A DNA stretch of 64,000 nucleotides from Microbulbifer sp. VAAF005 (GCF_030012985.1 NZ_CP120233.1:2641501-2705500), one strand, 5' to 3'. Shown: positions 1 through 9,289, numbered from the stretch's first letter. The notes: a model not told the origin generated them from the sequence alone. Numbers and translations: made by a program.

Positions 1-362
1 TTGGTTTCCGCCAACTTACTCAGTCGATTTAACTGAGCATCCATATAGGTCAACCGCGCACGCAATTGTGCAATACGGCTGTCACTATTGCGCAGCTGTA
101 ATCGCCAATGAGTACTGTCCAACTCGGCTAGGCGCTCACCCTTTTTAATAAAGCTGCCGGGTTCAGCGACAAATTCCAACACACCATCCAGTTCAGAAGA
201 AACCAGGATATCTCGTCGGCTCACCACCTCACCTGCAGACCACTGGCTCGGAGCAATTTCCCGAACTTGGGCCCGATCCACCAATACCGCAATAGGATCG
301 CCCTGCGCCCAAACGCCATTGGCACCCAGAGATAAAACGATACCTGCGAGCAATTTCTTCAT
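1..362 (-). CDS. RND efflux periplasmic adaptor (HlyD/MFP family), partial
   Basis: Only the first ~120 codons are present; the gene runs off the left edge. A cleavable signal peptide (about residues 1-19, ending near VWAQ) is followed by an MFP-type biotinyl-lipoyl-like strand region (SSELDGVLEFVAEPGSFI) and the start of the alpha-helical hairpin (RIAQLRARL). Such adaptors bridge an inner-membrane RND pump to an outer-membrane channel. Its ATG overlaps the stop of the upstream permease gene in an ATGA arrangement, so the two are co-transcribed and translationally coupled. The outer-membrane partner is not in the window. Substrate cannot be told from sequence. Confidence 0.85.
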   Translation of the reverse strand, partial: MKKLLAGIVLSLGANGVWAQGDPIAVLVDRAQVREIAPSQWSAGEVVSRRDILVSSELDGVLEFVAEPGSFIKKGERLAELDSTHWRLQLRNSDSRIAQLRARLTYMDAQLNRLSKLAET

Positions 363-3300
363 TGTGAACTCCTCAGGGCAAACCTTTCGCGCATAGCCGT
401 AAATTTGGGTAGTGGCAGGCTGCCGGTTTGCAGTAATGCCGGCAATAAAACCAGGGTAAAGAGCGTGCTCACTGCCATGCCGCCCACGATCACTGCGGCC
501 AGGCCGCGGTAAATAACACTGCCCTCACCGGGAGCAACCAACAGTGGCAACATGCCAAATACACTGGTCAGGGTACTCATAAAAATAGGGCGCAAACGCA
601 GGCGCAAGGCCTGCTCTACAGCGTCCACCCGAGTACTACCCCCCATTTCTGCCGCTCGCGTCTGGTGTACCAGCAAAATAGCATTATTCACCACCAGGCC
701 TAGCAGTATCACAAAGCCAATCATGGTGAGCAGATCCAGTGGTTGGAAATCGATCAAGTTTAAAATTTGTAGCGCCAACACGCCGCCCACTGTCGCCAGG
801 GGCACGGTGAGCAGTACCAGAGAGGCATCCCGCAAGGAGCGGAACAGTGCGCTCATCAGCAGGAATAAAATTAGCAGCGCTAACAGGAAATTCTTGGAAA
901 GCGAGGCCAACGCCTTATCCAGGTCACTGGCATTTCCTCCCACCAAAATACTCCCGTCAGCGGGCAGAGCTTCGCGAATCTTCGGCAATACATCCGCCTC
1001 CAGCTGTGCGCGCACCTCTTCGAGGGACACATCTTCCGGCGGTACTATATTCAGTGTAATAGTGCGCCGACCATCGACCCGGCGCAAACTGCCCGGCCCC
1101 ACAGTCCGCTCCACACTGGCCAGTTGACTGAGCGGCACCACTTCCCCACGGGGCGTTACCAGCGGCGTATTTTGCAATTGCTCCGGGGTACTCCAGGGCT
1201 GCGCTTTAAAAATAATATCCAGGCGCTTTTCACCGTCAAAATACTCGCCGACATAGAGACCATTGCCCAGCGTTCGAACCAGTCCGCCCATATCCTGGCG
1301 ATTCCAGCCCTGCTCCAACATTGCGCGATCATTGGGGCGCACTGTCAATTCAGGTTCTGATAAAGATAAGCCCGGGTTGGTCTGCACCGGCGTTCCCGGC
1401 ATCACCTCTTCAACAACCTCTACCCCAAGGGCAGCCGCACGCATCAATGCTTCGGCATCACGGGATTGCAGATGTAAAGCAATGTTGCGGTCACCACCGA
1501 ATTGGCCAAACAGATTACCCCGCGCAGCAAATCCCTGGAAATCAGGAATATCCACCAGGATTTCTTCCCGCAGGATTCTCTCCATCTCCTTGGCTTGATC
1601 CATATCCTTGACCCGCACTCCCATAGTGCCGCCATTGGGCCAGGTGATCACGTAGTAGTTCTTCAGGGCTGGTTCGCGCTCACCACTCATGTAGGGTGCC
1701 ATGCGCTTATCCAACTCGTTGACGATTTCTGTTTCTAAAGTTTTGGTATTAGTGGATGCGGGGAAATTCATCCACACATCGACTGCATCCCTTTTTACCG
1801 GCGGTAAATAATCCAGGTTTGGTAAGAATAAATAAGTCGCAACCATGGGCATTAATAAAAGCCCCCCGATCACCTGCCAACGGCGAGTCCTGGTACTCGT
1901 CAAAGCCATTACCCGCGCAGTTATTTTTTCCCACACTCGGGAGAGACGGTCTTCAGTAGAGATAGAGGGTAGCCACAGACGCGCAGCCAGGGGAACCACA
2001 GCCACCGCAACCAACAGGGAAAACACCACAGCCACGGCAATAGTCAGGGCCAGGTCACCGAAGACCTGCCCTTCGACACTGTTAAGGAAAAATACCGGTA
2101 GGAATATCGCAACGGTTGTCGCAGTACTGGCCAACAGTGCACCCCACACCTGGCCCGCACCCTGCTCCGCAGCCTCCTCTGCCCCCCGACCTTTTTCTCT
2201 CAGGCGCACAATATTTTCCAACACTACGATCGCAGCATCGAGCACCATACCGGTAGCAAAGGCCAGTCCCGCCAGAGAAATTACATTCACGCTGCGGCCT
2301 GCGGCCGACAGCACCACAAAGGTCGAAAGTAATGAAATTGGAATCGCTGCGGCAACGATCAAAGTCGCACGCATGCGTCGCATAAACCACCAGAGCACTC
2401 CGACAGCTAATACGATACCCAAAATCATATTACCGCCGAGCAAGTTTAAAGCCCGATAAACAAATACCGATGCATCAAATGATTGCACCAGCACAAGCTG
2501 CTCAGCTTTTAATTTAGTTTCATTCAGCTCAGCGACTTTTTGCTTAACCCGCTCCAAAGTAGCCAGCATATTGGCATTGTTGGTACGGTTAATACGGAGA
2601 GAAACTGCCGGATTGCCATTTTGCGTGGTGACACCGCGGGATTCAGAAGGCCCCACCTTGACCTCGGCAATATCGCCCAAGCGCACCGGCTGTCCATTGC
2701 GCCACTCCAACACCAATTCAGATAAGTCTTTGGGCTCATACTCGCCGACAAAGCGCAGGGTATAGCGACGCCGCCCCACGTCGGTAAATCCGCCGGATAC
2801 ATCCCTGGCAGACGCCAGCTGCCGACTCACTGTAGGCAGCTCTACTCCCAGTTCAGCTGCTTTCCAGGGATCAAAAATAATCTGTAACTCTTCCTGTGCC
2901 GCACTCCCAGACTGGGCCTGGACACTGGCAACTCCGGGCACCGACTCCAACTCCGGGCGCAGTACATCTTCAATCAGGCCGGCGTAGTCATCCAGGTTAT
3001 TCTGGTTATCAGGTAATTTTTGTAGAAAGAAATAGGTCAGTGCTGTGGCATCGCCACCCCAGCCACCCAGCATTACTCGCGGTGGCTCCGCATCCCTAGG
3101 CAGTGGCGGCAGGCTGCTCATACGGCTGATAACGTCAATTAGCACCTTATTCATATCGGTGCCCATGGCAAATTCCAGATTTGCCCAGGCGCCGCCGCGA
3201 CCGGCGTTGACTTGCATCATTTCCAGACCGGTGAGGCCCTGTAATACGGATTCGATCGGCTCGACAATTTCCGCCTCCACCTCTTTCGGTGCGGCCGCTC

Positions 3301-3454
3301 TCCAGCCTGCCTGGATAGCGATACGAGGATTGTCGATATCGGGGAAAAGTTGAACCGGCAGCTGGCTGGCGAGGAAAGCTCCAAGCAGAACAGCCATAAC
3401 CACTGCGACCCCCGCAGCAGCGGGATTTTTTAAAGCGGCGCGTGTTAATGCCAT
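359..3454 (-). CDS. RND efflux transporter permease (AcrB-like, HAE-1 type)
   Basis: This 1031-residue inner-membrane pump has the usual RND plan: TM1 at about 12-31, a large periplasmic porter loop, TM2-6 from ~335, a second loop, and TM8-12 from ~850. It would export drugs or lipophilic compounds with the coupled adaptor. Proton-relay positions differ from AcrB: TM4 has D406-A407 (MVLDAAIVVLEN) where AcrB has two Asp, and TM10 has N923-N924 (VVNNAILLV) where AcrB has a Lys. ATG chosen at 3454. A hairpin just upstream overlaps the likely ribosome binding site. The LytTR/LytS pair lies upstream in the same direction and may control it (inference from position). Substrate unknown. Confidence 0.93.
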   Translation of the reverse strand: MALTRAALKNPAAAGVAVVMAVLLGAFLASQLPVQLFPDIDNPRIAIQAGWRAAAPKEVEAEIVEPIESVLQGLTGLEMMQVNAGRGGAWANLEFAMGTDMNKVLIDVISRMSSLPPLPRDAEPPRVMLGGWGGDATALTYFFLQKLPDNQNNLDDYAGLIEDVLRPELESVPGVASVQAQSGSAAQEELQIIFDPWKAAELGVELPTVSRQLASARDVSGGFTDVGRRRYTLRFVGEYEPKDLSELVLEWRNGQPVRLGDIAEVKVGPSESRGVTTQNGNPAVSLRINRTNNANMLATLERVKQKVAELNETKLKAEQLVLVQSFDASVFVYRALNLLGGNMILGIVLAVGVLWWFMRRMRATLIVAAAIPISLLSTFVVLSAAGRSVNVISLAGLAFATGMVLDAAIVVLENIVRLREKGRGAEEAAEQGAGQVWGALLASTATTVAIFLPVFFLNSVEGQVFGDLALTIAVAVVFSLLVAVAVVPLAARLWLPSISTEDRLSRVWEKITARVMALTSTRTRRWQVIGGLLLMPMVATYLFLPNLDYLPPVKRDAVDVWMNFPASTNTKTLETEIVNELDKRMAPYMSGEREPALKNYYVITWPNGGTMGVRVKDMDQAKEMERILREEILVDIPDFQGFAARGNLFGQFGGDRNIALHLQSRDAEALMRAAALGVEVVEEVMPGTPVQTNPGLSLSEPELTVRPNDRAMLEQGWNRQDMGGLVRTLGNGLYVGEYFDGEKRLDIIFKAQPWSTPEQLQNTPLVTPRGEVVPLSQLASVERTVGPGSLRRVDGRRTITLNIVPPEDVSLEEVRAQLEADVLPKIREALPADGSILVGGNASDLDKALASLSKNFLLALLILFLLMSALFRSLRDASLVLLTVPLATVGGVLALQILNLIDFQPLDLLTMIGFVILLGLVVNNAILLVHQTRAAEMGGSTRVDAVEQALRLRLRPIFMSTLTSVFGMLPLLVAPGEGSVIYRGLAAVIVGGMAVSTLFTLVLLPALLQTGSLPLPKFTAMRERFALRSSQ

Positions 3455-3456
3455 TA

Positions 3457-3487
3457 CTTCAGCCCCAGTTTTTTATTGGGACTGAAG
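3457..3487 (-). promoter_or_regulatory. Hairpin covering the RND permease ribosome binding site
   Basis: On the transcribed strand CTTCAG-T-CCCAA pairs with TGGGG-CTGAAG around an A-rich loop, with one mismatch between the two paired blocks. The 3' arm (GGGGCTGAAG) ends 2 nt before the permease ATG and contains the only plausible Shine-Dalgarno-like purine stretch. Folding would hide translation initiation; there is no U-tract, so it is unlikely to be an intrinsic terminator. Functional role is inferred only. Confidence 0.4.
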
Positions 3488-3686
3488 GCTAGCGGAATAT
3501 GAATTCCTTACAAGGCAATTGCGACTAGTTGCCAGGAAAATTCGATCAGGCCATGAAGAGCCCGTTTATTCGCCGGAAAGAAAAAACAAATTCACAAAAT
3601 GAAATCCATGTCTTTAGAGGCAGCGCTATAGCTGAAAAACCCAGCTGCTTTGCTGCCTCAACCGAGAGCCATAAAAAATTTATGAA

Positions 3687-4502
3687 TCAGAGGAAGTGCT
3701 GGACTTTATTTTTATAGCTGCGGCTCATTTTTAAACACTCGCCGCTATCTAATACCAGATGGTATTCGCCATTAATATGGGCACGAATCTCCCTTACCCG
3801 ACTTAAATTGACGATGGTTGACCTGTGTATACGCTGGAAAAGTTTCGGGTCCAACTGCTGCTCCAGCTCTTTCATGGTAATACGCATCACATGGGTCTCA
3901 CCCCGAGCGTGCACACACATATAATCACCGGCAGCATCGATCCAGTCGATTTCACTGGAGGGCACCAAAGTTATTTTGCCCGCATCTTTCACTGCAATTT
4001 TGTCCGGATAGGCACTGCCGGCAAATTGCCCGCTAACCAGCTTCTGCTCCAGCACCTCAGGGGATTCCTTGGTCAGATCGGCAACAGCTTCGAGTAATTG
4101 CTCTCGTTGGTTAGCGATATCAGCGTTGGCTCTCTGCTCCCTGACCCGGGTAAGCGCCAACTCCAAGCGCTCTTCTTCGATGGGTTTTAGTACGTAGTCC
4201 ACCGCATTGATTTCAAAAGCCTCTACCGCATACTGGTCGTAGGCCGTGACAAAAACGACATGAGGGAGAGAGTCCACCGGAATCAACTGGACCAGTTGCA
4301 AACCGTTTACGCCGGGCATCTGGATATCCACAAATGCTACATCGGGCTTCAGCTCCAGTATTTTCTCCAGCGCATCGCGACCGTTGCCGCTCTCTGCAAC
4401 CACCTCGATATCAGCCATTTGCTCCAGGCGCAGCCGCAAGCCGCGACGAGCCAGGGGTTCATCATCGACAACGATCGCCCTCAGGGTCTCTACTCCACTC
4501 AT
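3687..4502 (-). CDS. LytTR-family response regulator
   Basis: 271 residues. The N-terminal receiver domain (about residues 6-120) has the acidic pair VVDDE and phospho-acceptor Asp in DVAFVDIQMPG. The C-terminal LytTR DNA-binding domain (~165-268) has the typical VHARGETHVMR and FQRIHRSTIVN segments. It would be phosphorylated by the adjacent LytS-type kinase and act as a transcription factor. The ATG at 4502 is preferred over an upstream in-frame TTG (4520) because AGGAA sits 7 nt upstream of it; the kinase stop lies only 4 nt before this ATG. Downstream (3454) is the RND pump, a plausible target. Confidence 0.93.
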   Translation of the reverse strand: MSGVETLRAIVVDDEPLARRGLRLRLEQMADIEVVAESGNGRDALEKILELKPDVAFVDIQMPGVNGLQLVQLIPVDSLPHVVFVTAYDQYAVEAFEINAVDYVLKPIEEERLELALTRVREQRANADIANQREQLLEAVADLTKESPEVLEQKLVSGQFAGSAYPDKIAVKDAGKITLVPSSEIDWIDAAGDYMCVHARGETHVMRITMKELEQQLDPKLFQRIHRSTIVNLSRVREIRAHINGEYHLVLDSGECLKMSRSYKNKVQHFL

Positions 4503-4506
4503 CTTT

Positions 4507-5595
4507 TTATTCCTGTTCAAAGGGAATACGAATATTTACCGACAAGCCCCCTTCCGGGCGGTTGCGGAAACGCACTCTCTGGTCATCGCCATAAAGGGCC
4601 TTAAGGCGCTCACAGGTATTGCGAATACCCACTCCGTAGCCTTTGCCAATCAGGCGCAGCTCCTCTTCCGACATGCCGGGGCCGTTATCGCTGACCTCCA
4701 ATAACAATTCGCCAGCGAAAACCCGTGACTTGATGCCAATCTCACCGCCCCACTCCAGTTGTGAAATCCCGTATTTGATCGCGTTTTCAACCAGCGGTTG
4801 CAACAGCAGGCTCGGCACCAGGGCCTGGGGGGACTCTCCTTGCAAATCCAAATTCACTCCTAAGCGATCGGCGAAGCGCACCTTCTCAATGTCCAGATAC
4901 AACATCAGCGCCTCAACTTCCTTCGCCAAGGTGACCTTCTGCATAGGGTCATTATCCAGAGAGTGGCGCAAGAATTGGGACAGGCGCGTCACCATATTGT
5001 TGGCCGTACGCCCGTCATTATCGAGGATCAAAGTAGAAATTGCGTTGAGCGTATTAAACAGGAAGTGCGGATTTAACTGGTAGCGCAGCATTTTCAATTG
5101 AGCCTGGTGCGCCATTGATTCGGCCCGCAGCGCCTTCTCCTGCTGGGCCTGAGAGGAGCGGTAATATTTGATGCCGTAATAGAGCGCCGCCCAAGTCATC
5201 AGAATCAGAAATGAATAGGTGAACCAGTAGATAGCCAGGAGTGCCGGGTGCTCATCACCATCGTGACCATAAAGCCACAGGGAGCCGGCGAATTTTATTG
5301 CTGCCCAAATCACCGCCGCCATGACCACCAGCAGTAAAGAGCCTAGCAATCGCATTGCTGGAGGCTTGCTCCACAGGCGGTGAAAACCCAAGCGCATGCT
5401 CTCGCTGAGAACAACCCCCGCTGTAGTGGCAACTATGATGTAGCCAGAGTGAATCCAGTGATCATTCACCCAGAAAAAACTGCCTACAAAGGTCAACAGC
5501 GTATAGCCCCCCCAACCAGAAAGCTGCAAGGCCCAGTACTGTGAGCGACGACTGGCCAGCTTCTGTGAGAGCCACTGAAGTGTTTTGCTTCCCAT
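4507..5595 (-). CDS. LytS/YehU-type sensor histidine kinase
   Basis: 362 residues from the ATG at 5595 (GGGAG 3 nt upstream). About four hydrophobic segments span roughly residues 20-145. They are followed by the His_kinase domain with phospho-acceptor His in LRYQLNPHFLFNTLNAIS, then a HATPase with N box (QPLVENAIKYG), G1 (VSDNGPGM) and G2 (GKGYGVGIRN) motifs. It is membrane-bound and partners the downstream LytTR regulator (operon, 4-nt gap). The frame is open to an ATG at 5718, giving a 403-residue form that would overlap the divergent EVE gene; that form is less likely. The sensed signal is unknown. Confidence 0.9.
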   Translation of the reverse strand: MGSKTLQWLSQKLASRRSQYWALQLSGWGGYTLLTFVGSFFWVNDHWIHSGYIIVATTAGVVLSESMRLGFHRLWSKPPAMRLLGSLLLVVMAAVIWAAIKFAGSLWLYGHDGDEHPALLAIYWFTYSFLILMTWAALYYGIKYYRSSQAQQEKALRAESMAHQAQLKMLRYQLNPHFLFNTLNAISTLILDNDGRTANNMVTRLSQFLRHSLDNDPMQKVTLAKEVEALMLYLDIEKVRFADRLGVNLDLQGESPQALVPSLLLQPLVENAIKYGISQLEWGGEIGIKSRVFAGELLLEVSDNGPGMSEEELRLIGKGYGVGIRNTCERLKALYGDDQRVRFRNRPEGGLSVNIRIPFEQE

Positions 5596-5716
5596 AATCT
5601 CCCGCTTATTGGGTAAAAATCTATGCGCCGATTTGACACTAATCGGCAGCTTCATACTAAATGGCGTCGAAAGCCGGCGAAACACCAACCGGCGCAGCAA
5701 AGAGACAAACTGCCGC

Positions 5717-6187
5717 ATGACCTACTGGTTATTTAAATCTGAACCCGATGAATACAGCCTCCAGGACCTCGCTGCCGAATCCGGCGGTTGCGGTCGCTGG
5801 GATGGTATCCGCAATTACCAGGCACGCAATTTTTTGCGCGATAAGGTGAAGGAAGGAGATGGCGTGCTGTTTTATCACAGTGCCTGTAAGGTGCCGGCAG
5901 TTGTGGGCACCGCTGAAGTGGTTCGCTCTGCCTACCCCGATCCGGCCCAGTTCGACCCGGAAAGCAAGTACTTTGACCCCAAGGCCAGCGAGGATAAACC
6001 GCGCTGGTACTGCGTGGATATTCGCTGGCGAAGTGAGTTCCAACGGCCGGTGCCCCTCGCAGAAATCAAGGGCATCCCCCAATTGGCTGAGATGGTGCTG
6101 GTAAAACAGGGGCGCCTGTCTATCCAGCCAGTTTCCGGTGACGAGTGGCAGCTACTCCAGCAATTGGGAAGCTCCACGCCGCGCTAA
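5717..6187 (+). CDS. EVE domain-containing protein
   Basis: 156 residues that are almost entirely one EVE (PUA-like) domain, beginning with the characteristic MTYWLFKSEPDEYSL and containing GVLFYHSACKVPAVVGTAEV. EVE domains bind modified nucleobases in DNA or RNA; stand-alone bacterial members of this length are common and mostly uncharacterised. The start ATG overlaps the 5' extension of the divergent kinase frame, so the two genes share a very short or overlapping promoter region. The 3' end overlaps the convergent small gene by 4 nt. Confidence 0.9.
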   Translation: MTYWLFKSEPDEYSLQDLAAESGGCGRWDGIRNYQARNFLRDKVKEGDGVLFYHSACKVPAVVGTAEVVRSAYPDPAQFDPESKYFDPKASEDKPRWYCVDIRWRSEFQRPVPLAEIKGIPQLAEMVLVKQGRLSIQPVSGDEWQLLQQLGSSTPR

Positions 6188-6375
6188 ACGATACCTTTTG
6201 TCTGGGCGATATACAGGCTCAGCAACGATAGCAGGGTCAATAACGCTAACAAGCCGAGTAACAGTATCCAGGGGCGGAAAGGCTTGCGCTCGACACTGTT
6301 GATGCCGGACTGCAGGTATTTATCGACCTTGGCCTGGTCTTCATCGGAGAGTTTCTTTTCAGACGGATCTAACAT
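6184..6375 (-). CDS. DUF3094-type small membrane protein
   Basis: 63 residues. A charged N-terminal half (SEKKLSDEDQAKVDKYLQ, a pattern typical of the DUF3094 family in Pseudomonas relatives) is followed by PFRPW and one transmembrane helix near residues 38-57. The function of this family is unknown. The ATG at 6375 is chosen; a GTG two codons upstream is the alternative, and neither has a strong ribosome binding site. Convergent with the EVE gene, 4-nt overlap. Confidence 0.75.
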   Translation of the reverse strand: MLDPSEKKLSDEDQAKVDKYLQSGINSVERKPFRPWILLLGLLALLTLLSLLSLYIAQTKGIV

Positions 6376-6436
6376 GGGCACTTTCGCTCGTTATTTTTGT
6401 GCCCTGAGTTTAGGAGAAAGCTATCTACAGCTCCAC

Positions 6437-6464
6437 AAAAAAGCCCCGCGATGCGGGGCTTTTT
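6437..6464 (-). terminator. Rho-independent terminator (bidirectional)
   Basis: GCCCCGC-GAT-GCGGGGC stem-loop flanked by an A-run on the left and a T-run on the right, so it can work on both strands. It lies 20 bp beyond the stop of the acyl-CoA dehydrogenase gene, which it most likely serves. Confidence 0.9.
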
Positions 6465-6484
6465 AACACTTTCTTTGGGAGCTG

Positions 6485-8266
6485 TTAGAACAACTCTTCC
6501 TCCAAGTCCATCAAGCTAGCGCTACCTGCATTGACACTGCCGGCCAATGCCTGGGTGCGTGGCAACAGGCGAGCGAAGTAGAAGCGCGCTGTCTTTATCT
6601 GGCCGTTGTAGAAGCTATCCGCTTCCGCTTTCGGCAGCGCCGCAGACACAATTTTCGCCCACATAAAGGCGTAAGCGACGTAGCCGAACAGATGCAGGTA
6701 CTCTACAGAGGCAGCACCCGGTGCGTGGGGGTCTTGCTGAGTGGCGGCAACCATATTCTCAGTTGCTTCACGCAGGCGTTGCATCTCAGCGATGAGCGGC
6801 TGGATAAACTCGGCCATTTCCTCGCGATCAATCTGGGCATCGATAAAGCCCTGTACATCTGCAGCAAACAACTCGAACAGAGAACCGCCAGTGGCTACAG
6901 TCTTGCGGCCCACCAGATCTAGAGCCTGGATACCATTGGTTCCTTCATAAATCTGGGTAATACGCACATCGCGCACCAACTGTTCCTGGCCCCATTCGCG
7001 GATATAACCGTGGCCACCGAAGACCTGCTGACCGAGGATGGTGCAATCCAATCCCATATCGGTAGTAAAGGCTTTGGCTACCGGGGTCAGCAAGGCAACC
7101 ATATTCTCCGCGTTCTTTTTCTCTTCACCCTCGCCGAACTTGGAAATATCCAACCACTTGGCCACGTAAGTGGACAGGGCGCGGCCGCCGTTGACCAAGG
7201 CTTTTTGGGTGAGCAGCATGCGGCGCACATCCGGGTGCACAATGATGGGATCTGCGGCTTTCTCCGGCTGCTTGGCGCCCGCTGGAGAGCGGCTTTGGAT
7301 ACGGTCGCGAGCGTATTCAACAGCATTTTGATAGGAGCGATCTGAAGCGCCGAGGCCCTGGATACCTACACCCAGGCGCTCGTAGTTCATCATGGTAAAC
7401 ATGGCCGCGAGTCCTTTATTCTCCTCGCCGACCAGCCAGCCTTGGGCTCCGTCGAAGTTCATCGCACAGGTAGCGGAGGCCTTGATACCCATTTTGTGCT
7501 CGATCGAGCCACAGTTCACATCGTTGTGTTCGCCGATGCTGTTGTCTTCGTTCACCTTGTATTTGGGCACCAGGAACAGCGAAATGCCTCTCGGCCCCTT
7601 GGGTGCGTCCGGCAATTTTGCCAATACCAGGTGGATAATATTTTCGGACAGATCCTGGTCACCGCCGGTGATAAAGATCTTGCTGCCGCTAATGCTAAAG
7701 CTGCCATCGCCACGGGGCTCGGCCTTGGTGCGGATAATTCCCAGGTCTGTACCGGCGTGAGGCTCGGTAAGGCCCATGGCACCAGCCCAGGTTCCCTCAT
7801 ACATCTTGGGCAGGTATTTTTCTTTCAGCGCATCACTGGCGTGGGCATCAATTGCCAGGCAGGCGCCGTTAGTCAGAACCGGGTAGAGTGCAAAAGAGAT
7901 ATTTGAAGCATTGATCATCTCCTCAACCTGAGCGCCCAGCATTTTCGGCATACCCATGCCGCCGTATTCCGGGTTGCCCAGCAGTCCACCCCAGCCGCCT
8001 TCACAGAAGGTGGCATAGGCTTCTTTAAAGCCTTTCGGCGTGGTCACCACACCGTCATTCCACTGGCAACCTTCTTCGTCGCCAGTGCGATTGATCGGAT
8101 CCAGGGTGTTGGCAGCCAGCTTGGCCATCTCTTCGAGAATCGCATCTGCGGTCTCACGATCTACCGCTCCAGCCAACCCGGGCAATTCCGCCCAGAGTTT
8201 TTCCGCAGCAAATACCTCGTGAAGTAGGAAGTTCATCTCCCTTAGTGGCGCCTTATAGTCGGCCAT
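6485..8266 (-). CDS. Acyl-CoA dehydrogenase (FadE-type, C-terminal extension)
   Basis: 593 residues, the long form with an extra C-terminal domain as in Pseudomonas PA0506/PA0508. Visible signatures are GAMGLTEPHAGTDLG and FGGHGYIREWG followed by TQIYEGTNGIQALDLVGRK. It catalyses the first, FAD-dependent step of fatty acid beta-oxidation in the cytoplasm. ATG at 8266 is chosen because AGGA lies 8 nt upstream; another in-frame ATG (8281) overlaps that site. A perfect PsrA-type palindrome sits 24 bp upstream, matching known PsrA control of such genes. Monocistronic: terminator at 6437-6464. Confidence 0.94.
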   Translation of the reverse strand: MADYKAPLREMNFLLHEVFAAEKLWAELPGLAGAVDRETADAILEEMAKLAANTLDPINRTGDEEGCQWNDGVVTTPKGFKEAYATFCEGGWGGLLGNPEYGGMGMPKMLGAQVEEMINASNISFALYPVLTNGACLAIDAHASDALKEKYLPKMYEGTWAGAMGLTEPHAGTDLGIIRTKAEPRGDGSFSISGSKIFITGGDQDLSENIIHLVLAKLPDAPKGPRGISLFLVPKYKVNEDNSIGEHNDVNCGSIEHKMGIKASATCAMNFDGAQGWLVGEENKGLAAMFTMMNYERLGVGIQGLGASDRSYQNAVEYARDRIQSRSPAGAKQPEKAADPIIVHPDVRRMLLTQKALVNGGRALSTYVAKWLDISKFGEGEEKKNAENMVALLTPVAKAFTTDMGLDCTILGQQVFGGHGYIREWGQEQLVRDVRITQIYEGTNGIQALDLVGRKTVATGGSLFELFAADVQGFIDAQIDREEMAEFIQPLIAEMQRLREATENMVAATQQDPHAPGAASVEYLHLFGYVAYAFMWAKIVSAALPKAEADSFYNGQIKTARFYFARLLPRTQALAGSVNAGSASLMDLEEELF

Positions 8267-8289
8267 GCTCCCGGTCCTCATTCAAGTGT

Positions 8290-8307
8290 TTCAAACGCTC
8301 GTTTGAA
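8290..8307. promoter_or_regulatory. PsrA-type operator
   Basis: A perfect palindrome TTCAAACG-CT-CGTTTGAA containing CAAAC-N4-GTTTG, which fits the known Pseudomonas PsrA consensus (G/C)AAAC-N2-4-GTTT(G/C). It lies immediately upstream of the acyl-CoA dehydrogenase start, where a fatty-acid-responsive TetR-type repressor would act. PsrA itself is not in the window. Confidence 0.8.
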
Positions 8308-8451
8308 TCTAGGGCCGAAGCGTCCCAATGTCAACAGTCTCGGGCCCTTGCGAGCCCGACAACTGCAGCGATCAGTGAGGTAGAAGCGGAGTTATATCCA
8401 GATATTGCGCACCATTGCGATAGTCCGCAGCGGTGTCGAATGGAAGGGTAC

Positions 8452-9057
8452 CTAGCAGGGGGCGGGCAATAGGGCCTTCAATGTCTGCAGATTCTCATCG
8501 GCTCGAGCCATCCCATCACGGGCGAAATTAGCTACCCAACCCGCCAGCGGCAGACCGTCGCGACGGATCGCTTCAGCGGTGAGCAGTGCGTGGTTGATAC
8601 AACCGAGCTGCATACCCACCACCAGTATCACCGGTAAATTCAGCTCCCGAGGCAATTGTGAAAGGAAGCTTCTTGGGCCCAGCGGGGTGCGCCAGCCACC
8701 AGCACCTTCAATCAAAACCAGGTCGGCCCCTGCAGACATCACTCCCCGGCAGACGCCAGCCATCCGCGCAACATTTAACTGCTTACCCACCTCTGTGGCC
8801 GCTATATGCGGAGCAATAGCGGGCTCCAGGGCAAAAGGGTTTACTTGCTGGTAAGGCAGCTTCAGAGTCATCGCTTCCTGAAGCAAAAGGGCATCTTCAT
8901 TGCGCAGGCCATCATCCGTGTGCTCACATCCAGACGCCACAGGCTTCACTGCCGCCGTTTGCAAGCCTGCCTCCGCCGCTGCCGATAACAGTGCGGCGCT
9001 CACATATGTCTTGCCGACCTCGGTGTCAGTACCGGCGATAAAATAGGTTCTTGCCAA
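8452..9057 (-). CDS. bioD: ATP-dependent dethiobiotin synthetase BioD
   Basis: 201 residues. P-loop GTDTEVGKTYVSAAL at the N-terminus and VLIEGAGGWRTPLGP in the middle are BioD signatures. The enzyme makes the ureido ring of dethiobiotin from 7,8-diaminopelargonate, CO2 and ATP. The start is a TTG (9057): the frame closes with TAG two codons upstream and a strong GGAGGAGGGG stretch lies ahead of it. Unlike the usual bioBFHCD operon, bioD is separated from the fused bioHC gene by a gene on the other strand, so it probably has its own promoter. Confidence 0.93.
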   Translation of the reverse strand: MARTYFIAGTDTEVGKTYVSAALLSAAAEAGLQTAAVKPVASGCEHTDDGLRNEDALLLQEAMTLKLPYQQVNPFALEPAIAPHIAATEVGKQLNVARMAGVCRGVMSAGADLVLIEGAGGWRTPLGPRSFLSQLPRELNLPVILVVGMQLGCINHALLTAEAIRRDGLPLAGWVANFARDGMARADENLQTLKALLPAPC

Positions 9058-9289
9058 GGCCTAAACCCCTCCTCCAATAAAAGTTAACTTTTTTCATGAC
9101 GTGACTTTTCACGCCACTTAGATGGTGATAAATTAACCCGGTAGCGCAAATTTTGAACAGGCCAAGCCGTGCTTCGATAAGAAGGCACGGGGTTGCGCTC
9201 ACACAATAACCCCCTCTTAAAGGGGACAGACAGCAGGGATGCGGTGTCATTGCGAAATAACTGACAACTACCCGAACTGCTTAAAGACC

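Noticed and set aside
3529..3717. 62-codon open frame upstream of the RND permease
   Set aside because: No recognisable protein, overlaps the regulator gene end, and lies on the strand opposite to the operon.
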